Part shown: in pieces, positions 36,592-42,704 of the stretch
Layout: each line of letters starts with the position of its first letter
Numbering within the stretch: position 1 is the first letter of the stretch
From: Amazonocrinis nigriterrae CENA67
GTDB taxonomy: Bacteria; Cyanobacteriota; Cyanobacteriia; Cyanobacteriales; Nostocaceae
Direction of reading: 5' to 3'
NCBI RefSeq assembly: GCF_016056305.1
Contig: NZ_JAECZC010000019.1
Coordinates: forward strand, 1-64,000
Length of the DNA stretch: 64,000 nt
The notes under the pieces: generated by a model
Told to the model about the DNA's origin: nothing
The model's database searches: none
Seen by the model: the letters and a program-made list of their open reading frames with translations, nothing else
Translations under genes and position numbers: made by a program

Positions 36592-37365
36592 ATGAAGCTA
36601 AAAGACAAAGTTGCCATTGTAACTGGTGGTTCAAAAGGCATTGGCTGGGGAGTTGCTACAGTTTTTGCCCAACAAGGAGCCAAAGTTAGTGTTGTGGCTC
36701 GTGATGCCAAAGCAGGTGAGCAAACAGCTGAAGAAATTCGCGACAAAGGCGGTGAAGCTATTTTCATCCCCTGCGATATTTCCAATGAAGAAGAAGTTAA
36801 AGCAATGGTCGCAACCACCATTGATGCTTTTGGGCAAATAGACATCTTAGTCAATAACGCAGGTGTTGGGGTTTACAAGTCAGTATTGGATACCACAAGC
36901 GAGGAATGGGATCGTTGTTTAGCTATTGACCTCAAAGGTGCATTTCTCTGCTCCAAATATACGATTCCTCATATGCAGGCGATCGGGAAAGGTGTGATTA
37001 TCAATATGTCTTCAGTACACTCTCATGCCACAGTTAACAGTGTCGCACCATATGCAGCTTCTAAAGGTGGGATGACTGCCTTAACCCGTAACATGGCTAT
37101 TGACTATGGCCCGACCATTCGGGTGAATGCAATTGCTCCTGGCTGGGTATGGACACCTCTGATTGAAAATCTCTTCAATAGCTATGACAACCCAGTTCAC
37201 CAACGAGAACTAGTAGAAAAAAGGCAGGTGATGAAGCGCCTTGGTACTCCTGAAGATATTGGTAATGCTGCTGCTTTCCTTGCTAGTGACGAGGCATCTT
37301 TCATTACTGGTACGCAGTTATTTGTAGATGGTGGTCTAACATCTGTGCTTGAAGAATCTTGGTAA
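36592..37365 (+). CDS. Short-chain dehydrogenase/reductase (glucose-dehydrogenase-like)
   Basis: This 257-residue classical SDR has TGGSKGIGWGVATVFAQQGA, VARDAK after the second strand, LVNNAGVGVYKS, catalytic Ser in INMSSVHSH and YAASKGG (Tyr, Lys). The end, GTQLFVDGGLTSV, is typical. Similar sequences are annotated as glucose 1-dehydrogenase or 3-oxoacyl reductase, but specificity cannot be read here. Its position between a mutarotase-like protein and an HbpS-VOC protein favours a small hydroxylated substrate. It starts at ATG 36592 after GAGGCTGAATC. Confidence 0.92.
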   Translation: MKLKDKVAIVTGGSKGIGWGVATVFAQQGAKVSVVARDAKAGEQTAEEIRDKGGEAIFIPCDISNEEEVKAMVATTIDAFGQIDILVNNAGVGVYKSVLDTTSEEWDRCLAIDLKGAFLCSKYTIPHMQAIGKGVIINMSSVHSHATVNSVAPYAASKGGMTALTRNMAIDYGPTIRVNAIAPGWVWTPLIENLFNSYDNPVHQRELVEKRQVMKRLGTPEDIGNAAAFLASDEASFITGTQLFVDGGLTSVLEESW

Positions 37366-37450
37366 AGCAGAAAAACACAGATATGAACAGTAAAGTCAGA
37401 CTGATCACCTCAAGATAACAAAAACAGCAAATTTGGAATAACTAATTGTC

Positions 37451-38293
37451 ATGCTTACACTCAAAGATGCACAAAAAATAGTTGCTTCTGCCGAACAAAA
37501 AGCTATTGAAATTGGTCAGCCAATGAATATAGCAGTAGTAGATCATGGGGGAAACTTAATTACTCATGTGCGTATGGATGAAGCCTGGATTGGCAGTATT
37601 GACATTGCCATTAAGAAAGCTTACACTGCCCGCGCCTTCAATATCTCCACCAAAGAATTAGCAGCACACAGTCAATGTGGAGGAGAGTTTTTTGGGATTC
37701 ATGCATCTAACAATGGCAAGGTGATGATTTTTGCTGGGGGGATTCCTCTCAAACAAAACGGTACAATTGTTGGAGCTATTGGCGTAAGTGGTGGTTCTGG
37801 TAAACAAGACCAAGAAGTTGCTGAAGCTGGGGTTGCAGGTTTGACAAACATTGAAGGAATCTTTCACTGCAACGTTAATTGTACTGATCTTGATCGCTCA
37901 CTCACGTTCTATGAAATGCTTGGCTTCAAGGTGATAACTGACTTCAGCAAAGGAATGAGTAGTGCTGCTATGGCTAAGGCATTTGGATTGCCATATGCAG
38001 AACTTCGAGGAGTCCATTTGACATTAGAAAATGATCCAAAAGCAACTCGAATTGACCTGGTTGAGTTTCTTGACCCCAAAACAGAAGGACAACCTTATCC
38101 TAATTTAAACCATACTGGAGTGGCTCGCATCTGCCTTCGTACCAATGACATTCATCAGGTATACGAAAATTTAAAGGCACGGAGTGTAAATTTCTTGTCT
38201 GAGCCTCAAAAATTGCCTGGAACAGATGCTACTATTGTTTGCTTCACTGATCCAGATGGGAATGTACTCGAACTGCTAGAGGGAGCCATATAA
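37451..38293 (+). CDS. HbpS/GlcG-like domain fused to a VOC (glyoxalase-fold) domain
   Basis: This is a 280-residue two-domain protein. Residues 1-~135 are a GlcG/HbpS (DUF336) domain (LTLKDAQKIVASAEQKAIEIG, AVVDHGGNLITHVRMDEAW, GGIPLKQNGTIVGAIGVSGG). Residues ~138-280 are a vicinal-oxygen-chelate domain (IFHCNVNCTDLDRSLTFYEMLGF, and FTDPDGNVLELLE at the end), with candidate metal ligands His and Glu. HbpS-like proteins bind haem or corrinoid/small ligands and are often found beside diol, glycolate or aromatic catabolic genes. VOC domains catalyse metal-dependent isomerisation or ring cleavage. The combination is unusual to my knowledge. Start ATG 37451. Confidence 0.88.
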   Translation: MLTLKDAQKIVASAEQKAIEIGQPMNIAVVDHGGNLITHVRMDEAWIGSIDIAIKKAYTARAFNISTKELAAHSQCGGEFFGIHASNNGKVMIFAGGIPLKQNGTIVGAIGVSGGSGKQDQEVAEAGVAGLTNIEGIFHCNVNCTDLDRSLTFYEMLGFKVITDFSKGMSSAAMAKAFGLPYAELRGVHLTLENDPKATRIDLVEFLDPKTEGQPYPNLNHTGVARICLRTNDIHQVYENLKARSVNFLSEPQKLPGTDATIVCFTDPDGNVLELLEGAI

Positions 38294-38295
38294 AC

Positions 38296-38456
38296 CAATA
38301 CAGTCCAGTTCGGACTAAAACTCTTTGTCAAAGTTAATTTTTGTAATGAACCGTTCCAGGCGCAGAGGAGGACACTTGCGTGCGGGGGTTCCTCCCCGTT
38401 GAGTAAAGTGTCTGTTCCACAGAGAGAAGGAAGAAATGCTTAACTGAACCGTATTG
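38296..38456. repeat. MITE-like element D, second copy
   Basis: The ends CAATACAGTCCAGTTCGG and CTTAACTGAACCGTATTG are imperfect inverted repeats related to 7514-7627. It carries an extra nested palindrome (GGACACTTGCG ... AAGTGTC) relative to that copy. It begins just after the HbpS-VOC stop. Confidence 0.65.
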
Positions 38457-38610
38457 CCATACAAATATAGTTTGATTACCTCTTTGATGGTGGTCTTTAA
38501 TTGGTAGTGGAAAGAGAGTTTTCCCAATTATCCTCGCACACCACACCCTTTGGATTGACGCGATCGCTAACTGGGATGCAAAAAAGCCAGATTTATCATG
38601 GGACTTCACT

Positions 38611-38768
38611 AACAGCCTTAACTTCAGCAATAACGTATAGATCTTTGCTGGTGAAAACGGGCTTGAAACGAAAGAATAATAACCATACCAATTCTGTTCT
38701 TGAATGCCGCATACCACAAAGACCAGAGGCGAAAAGTTAACTTTTTATTCTCTTTTCGCCTTTTCCAT
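38611..38768 (+). repeat. Second copy of the tal-pgi upstream block
   Basis: This is homologous to 19816-19975 and includes the hairpin AGGCGAAAAG/CTTTTCGCCT (38727-38736 with 38752-38761). It is fused to the relic tal-pgi end about 8 bp downstream. Confidence 0.75.
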
Positions 38769-38775
38769 ATTCCTC

Positions 38776-38922
38776 TTTGGAGTTCTCAAAGCGACATCAG
38801 CAAGGGGTGATTTTCAGGTATTAGCAGAGCAAAACCGTCGAACTCTCAGATTACATTTTGGTCAAAATTTGCCAGTAGGTTTAGAACTATTACAGACAAC
38901 TGTCAAGCAAATTTTGAACTAA
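38776..38922 (+). pseudogene. Relic C-terminus of a second tal-pgi gene
   Basis: The final 48 codons of a transaldolase/phosphoglucose isomerase fusion remain (FGVLKATSARGDFQVLAEQN...). They align in frame and without gaps to the end of the intact gene (FGVVKAAQARGDFQVLAERN...), with the stop codon at the same place. Everything from the upstream block to this point (more than 3 kb in the intact locus) has been deleted. An ORF running into it from 38704 is fortuitous. Divergence from the intact gene suggests an old paralogue rather than a recent copy. hxlB begins 88 bp further on. Confidence 0.85.
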
Positions 38923-39010
38923 GTTTTAGGTTAAACAAGTTTTTTTATAGCTTTAGTAGCAGTTGGTTCCATGAGTATCAAACTTTAGTAGTTGAGAGGA
39001 AAAAGTAATC

Positions 39011-39607
39011 ATGGCTAATATTGCTCAAACTGTCACTATCACAGACATTAAGGTAGGTCTTGATAAAGCGATTCAATTAGTATTAAACGAGAACAGAGGC
39101 GTTTTAGAAAAAATTAGCTACTTAGCAATTGCAGAACTTGGGCAAGCAATTATGAATGCCCAAAGAATCTTTGTGGCTGGCGAAGGTCGCAGTGGCTTAG
39201 TGATTCGGATGTTTGCCATGCGGTTGATGCATTTAGGTCGTCAGGTCTATGTAGTGGGTGAAACAATTACTCCGGCAATTCAGCAAGGAGATTTACTGAT
39301 TGATTTTTCTGGTTCGGGAAGCACAGAACATGTTTTAGAAATTGCTCACAAAGCGAAAGAATTTGGTGCATATATTGCTAGTGTCACAACCCAAGCAGAC
39401 TCTCCTTTAGCTAAGATTGCAGATTTTCTCATCATAATTGAAGCTGCAGCTAAACAAGACCATAGTCATCAACAGTCACAACAATTTAGTGGTTCTTTAT
39501 TCGAGCAATCATCCTTGCTACTATTTGATGCCTTGTTTCATGTTCTGTCTGAAAATTCCAGCAAAAGTTCTGAAAATCTTTGGTCTTTACACGCCAATCT
39601 TGAGTAA
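39011..39607 (+). CDS. hxlB: 6-phospho-3-hexuloisomerase
   Basis: This 198-residue SIS-fold isomerase is the PHI of the ribulose monophosphate pathway; it converts hexulose-6-phosphate to fructose-6-phosphate. Strong signatures: VAGEGRSGLVIRMFAMRLMHLG, VYVVGETITPAI, GDLLIDFSGSGSTEHVL, and the family's C-terminal SLFEQ ... LWSLHANLE. The length is normal. AGAGGAAAAAG lies upstream of the ATG. hxlA follows 63 bp downstream, the usual pairing, so co-transcription is expected. The deleted tal-pgi copy just upstream would have supplied the next enzyme. Confidence 0.95.
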   Translation: MANIAQTVTITDIKVGLDKAIQLVLNENRGVLEKISYLAIAELGQAIMNAQRIFVAGEGRSGLVIRMFAMRLMHLGRQVYVVGETITPAIQQGDLLIDFSGSGSTEHVLEIAHKAKEFGAYIASVTTQADSPLAKIADFLIIIEAAAKQDHSHQQSQQFSGSLFEQSSLLLFDALFHVLSENSSKSSENLWSLHANLE

Positions 39608-39670
39608 CTAAATTAAGGTTTTACTAGATTGTAGTAGAGTACAAAGTTACCACAAACATGAGGTGTTTTT

Positions 39671-40309
39671 ATGAAGTTACAAGTTTCTGTAGATTTGTTG
39701 TCATTAGAACAGGCAATGAACTTACTCCAAGAAGTTTCTCCTTATGTTGATATCATTGAGGCAGGTACCCCTCTAATCAAGCAAGAGGGACTGAAAGTTT
39801 TAACAACCTTCAAACAATATTTTCCCGATAAGCTAATTTTTGCAGATATGAAGACGATGGATGCTGGAGGCTTAGAAGCTGAGATGGCATTCAAAGCAGG
39901 AGCGGACTTTACAACAGTCTTAGCTGTATCGAATGACAGTACGATTGAGGGTGCCGTAACTGCTGCTCGTAAATACGGAAAGTATGTCACTGCTGATTTG
40001 ATTTCTGTTTCAGATCGTGTGTCACGTGCGCGTACATTAGAAAACCTAGGAGTTAATTACCTAGAACTACACTGCGGATTGGACGAACAGGCTAATCATT
40101 TGTGTACTTCTACCGCAGATGAACTCACGGCTCTACGAAATGCAGTCTCAATTTCTCTTTCGGCTGCTGGGGGCATTAATGAGAAAACAATTCAGGAAGT
40201 AGAAGCAGCAGGAGCTGATGTAGCAGCAGTTGGTGCTGCTATCTACAGTGCTAATTCTCCTGCAGAAGCTGCCCGTCGTTTACGGGAAAAGATTAATTCA
40301 CAAGGATAA
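39671..40309 (+). CDS. hxlA: 3-hexulose-6-phosphate synthase
   Basis: This 212-residue orotidine-decarboxylase-fold (OMPDC suprafamily) enzyme condenses formaldehyde with ribulose-5-phosphate. Features: LQVSVDLLSLEQAMNL, DIIEAGTPLIKQEGL, the catalytic cluster FADMKTMDAGG (D-x-K-x-x-D), YLELHCGLDEQA and the phosphate loop SAAGGINEKTI. The related keto-gulonate-phosphate decarboxylase is the main alternative, but the EAGTPLIK segment and the adjacent hxlB favour Hps. The reaction is reversible and can also release formaldehyde while making ribulose-5-phosphate. GAGG lies 9 bp before the ATG. Confidence 0.92.
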   Translation: MKLQVSVDLLSLEQAMNLLQEVSPYVDIIEAGTPLIKQEGLKVLTTFKQYFPDKLIFADMKTMDAGGLEAEMAFKAGADFTTVLAVSNDSTIEGAVTAARKYGKYVTADLISVSDRVSRARTLENLGVNYLELHCGLDEQANHLCTSTADELTALRNAVSISLSAAGGINEKTIQEVEAAGADVAAVGAAIYSANSPAEAARRLREKINSQG

Positions 40310-40400
40310 CAACTTCTGACACCAGTGTAGAAATGACGGTGGTTGTATTAATCAAAGCAACTAAAAACTCAACAAGCAGCAAAAACTATAATCAGAAACC

Positions 40401-41309
40401 ATGACAAGTTATTTGGCAGATACCAAAACGGCTCTCGAAGCAAAATTTACCCATAAATATGCTTTTGTTAACGGCATACGTCTGCACTACGTAATAGGTG
40501 GGCAAGGCGATGCAATAGTTTTGTTGCATGGTTGGCCACATACTTGGTATCAGTGGCATAAAGTGATGCCAGCCTTGGCAGAACACTATACAGTGATTGC
40601 GGTTGACATCCGTGGTTTTGGTGACTCTTCCAAGCCGGCTGTAGGCTATGATAGCCGCACCGAAGCTGAAGATATTTACCAGTTAGTTCATTCTCTAGGT
40701 TTTGAGCGGGTTTTCTTAGTTGGGTCTGATTGGGGTGCGCCAGTCAACTATGCCTATGCGGCAGCTCATCCAGAAGATGTACGTAGATTTGTTAACCTGG
40801 ATGCAACACTTCCAGGGTTTGGCTGGGAAGACCTAGCGGGATATTCCTCTGAAACCTCACGCCAAGGAGGCGGAATTTGGCATTTTAACTTTAATGCTGT
40901 ACCTGACCTGCCAGAGGCACTGATTGCAGGTAGAGAACGCATATTCATTTCCTATTTTTTCAATAGATATTCTTACAACCCCTCTGGAATCTCTGAGGCT
41001 GAAATAGACGAGTATGTTCGTTGGTATTCTGCACCAGGAGCAGTACGCGCTTCTTTGGGACTTTACCGGGCTATTCACGAGTCGGTGGAACAAAATAAGC
41101 AAAATGCCAAAACAAAACTTCAAATACCTGTTCTAGTTCTTGGTGGCTCTCATGGTTTAGCCGATCGCCCAATTAAGGCGATGCAGGCAGTTGCTGTTGA
41201 TGTTCGCGGTACAGTTATTCAAGGTTGCGGACATTTTATTCCAGAAGAACAGCCAGAGTTCCTAATTGAACAGCTACTCCAATTCTTTGGTGAGGATTAT
41301 AAATCCTAA
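40401..41309 (+). CDS. Alpha/beta hydrolase, epoxide hydrolase/dehalogenase type (copy 2)
   Basis: This 302-residue protein is identical to the one at 33053-33961 (nucleophile Asp110 in GSDWGA, His278 in GCGHF, HGWP oxyanion motif). The coding DNA also looks identical by eye. Only 91 bp separate it from hxlA, against 146 bp after the SDR for copy 1. The shared upstream stretch (TGACACCAGTGTAGAAATGA here) has several substitutions, and copy 1 carries ~40 bp more. It is likely read with hxlBA. Confidence 0.93.
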   Translation: MTSYLADTKTALEAKFTHKYAFVNGIRLHYVIGGQGDAIVLLHGWPHTWYQWHKVMPALAEHYTVIAVDIRGFGDSSKPAVGYDSRTEAEDIYQLVHSLGFERVFLVGSDWGAPVNYAYAAAHPEDVRRFVNLDATLPGFGWEDLAGYSSETSRQGGGIWHFNFNAVPDLPEALIAGRERIFISYFFNRYSYNPSGISEAEIDEYVRWYSAPGAVRASLGLYRAIHESVEQNKQNAKTKLQIPVLVLGGSHGLADRPIKAMQAVAVDVRGTVIQGCGHFIPEEQPEFLIEQLLQFFGEDYKS

Positions 41310-41311
41310 TT

Positions 41312-41613
41312 CTAGTAGTTCACCAAGGTAACTCTGCGTGGTGGTGAGCGCTTGGAGGCTGGGGGGGGAAAGAGAATTGTTATATCAAGTTCGGCTAATT
41401 ACTTATGATATAGTCGGTTTGCCTGGTAATAGGTAATGGGTAATAAGTGATGAGTGATGGGTAATGGGTAATAAGTGATGACTAATAGTAAGATCCAATT
41501 CCCAATTCCCAATTACCCACCTTCGCAGATATCATAATTGTTTAAAGGGACATGATATTAATTGTTACTTCTTCGCTCCCCCTGCTTACCTTCACCTAGC
41601 AATGCAAGGGTTG
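41312..41613. repeat. Repeat A with nested element B (copy 2 of the duplicated segment)
   Basis: This is nearly identical to 33964-34258. The difference is mainly in the number and order of TAATGGG/TAAGTGATGA-type heptamers inside element B (41382-41558). Similarity to the first copy stops at TACAAAGCATT (about 41650). Confidence 0.75.
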
Positions 41614-41769
41614 CTTGAGTACTAGCTCTGTTACCTCTGTACAAAGCATTCATAATTGAGCTTGCAGTCAAGGTTCATAAACTACTTGTGAACAAATACT
41701 GGCAAGTGTTACGTATACTTGCCAGCAGTTTACATTTTGAAAAATCCTAGCAGAGAAAGGAGAAATACA

Positions 41770-42243
41770 TTGGTAATTAAAACTAATCCGGTAGTGTCAC
41801 CAACAGGCGAAGGTCTTGTTTACTCAGTTGTGGGAGACACATACACTTTTAAAGCAGTTAGTGAAGATACTGGCGGAGCTTACTCAACATTTGAGTTTTA
41901 TATTCCATCCGGTCATGGTTCTCCACCTCACATTCATCATCGGGAAGACGAGACATTCTATATCCTAGAGGGGGAGTTATTGTTCCAGGTTGGAGATCAA
42001 AAGATAGTCTTATCGGCGGGTAGCTTTGTTCATGCACCTAAAGGTATTCCTCATTCCTTTACAAATGTTGGTACAACACCAGCAAGAACTTTCACAACAG
42101 CTATTCCTGCTGGGCTGGAAAACTTTTTTGAGGAAGTAGGTTATTTAGTGAAAGACAAAGATACACCCGTACCAATCGCCCTCGAAGACCAAATCAAAAA
42201 AATGCGTGAAGTTGGGCCAAAATATGGTGTTGAAATACTATAG
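41770..42243 (+). CDS. Cupin-domain protein
   Basis: This 157-residue single-domain cupin starts at TTG 41770, chosen because AAAGGAG sits 8 bp upstream and homology begins there; an upstream ATG-like opening at 41719 adds 17 unlikely residues. Cupin motif 1 is GHGSPPHIHHREDETFYILEGE (metal ligands His, His, Glu); motif 2 is HAPKGIPHSFTN (His). The protein resembles quercetinase/dioxygenase-like cupins, so a metal-dependent oxygenase, isomerase or ligand-binding role is possible. It lies between the hydrolase and the giant fusion gene. Confidence 0.87.
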   Translation: MVIKTNPVVSPTGEGLVYSVVGDTYTFKAVSEDTGGAYSTFEFYIPSGHGSPPHIHHREDETFYILEGELLFQVGDQKIVLSAGSFVHAPKGIPHSFTNVGTTPARTFTTAIPAGLENFFEEVGYLVKDKDTPVPIALEDQIKKMREVGPKYGVEIL

Positions 42244-42704
42244 TTCTCGCACTTGATATAACAAATATGGTAACTCCAAGAAATAAATTATCCTGGTTGA
42301 AGTTGTTGACTGATAACTGATAACTGCAAGCAGTGGAATATTTTTTTACTTGGAAGTTTCTATAAGATTAGTATCCCCGATTTTTTGAAGTAAGATGCTA
42401 AGGATTTCCCAAGCCCTGATTTTTTCGTTGGTCATTTTCATGAATTCATAACTAAGTTGTGGAAAAAAGCCACGCTGTTTCGTGGTTTGAGGACTTACTG
42501 TCAAAATTCAGGCAGGCTGCTTCAGCACGCTAAATAAGATTTTTAAGGGATTTCCAGAAAGTAAAAGCAAGAGCCGTCGCTTTCGCCCCTTCGGGGCGAA
42601 AGCGCCTCAGTCCTTGGGTTGAGCCAAAATATATTTGATACGGCTGGGCATTTTATTACTTGTAGGTGTCTAACCAGAGTAGTGTTGAATCAAGGAGATC
42701 TGCT
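42244..42704. other. Gap with a UUCG-capped hairpin and one arm of a 21-bp inverted repeat
   Basis: AATATTTTTTTACTTGGAAGT (42337-42357) is the exact reverse complement of 45734-45754, so the pair flanks the giant gene. CGCTTTCGCCCC (42578-42589) pairs perfectly with GGGGCGAAAGCG (42593-42604), 100 bp before the start codon. Confidence 0.6.

Noticed and set aside
38704-38922. 72-codon intact small gene
   Set aside because: Its last 48 codons are the end of tal-pgi; the first part is fused non-coding upstream sequence, so it is a relic.
39671-40309. Keto-gulonate-6-phosphate decarboxylase (UlaD-like) instead of HxlA
   Set aside because: The EAGTPLIK segment and the directly preceding hxlB favour 3-hexulose-6-phosphate synthase, though the families share the catalytic cluster.
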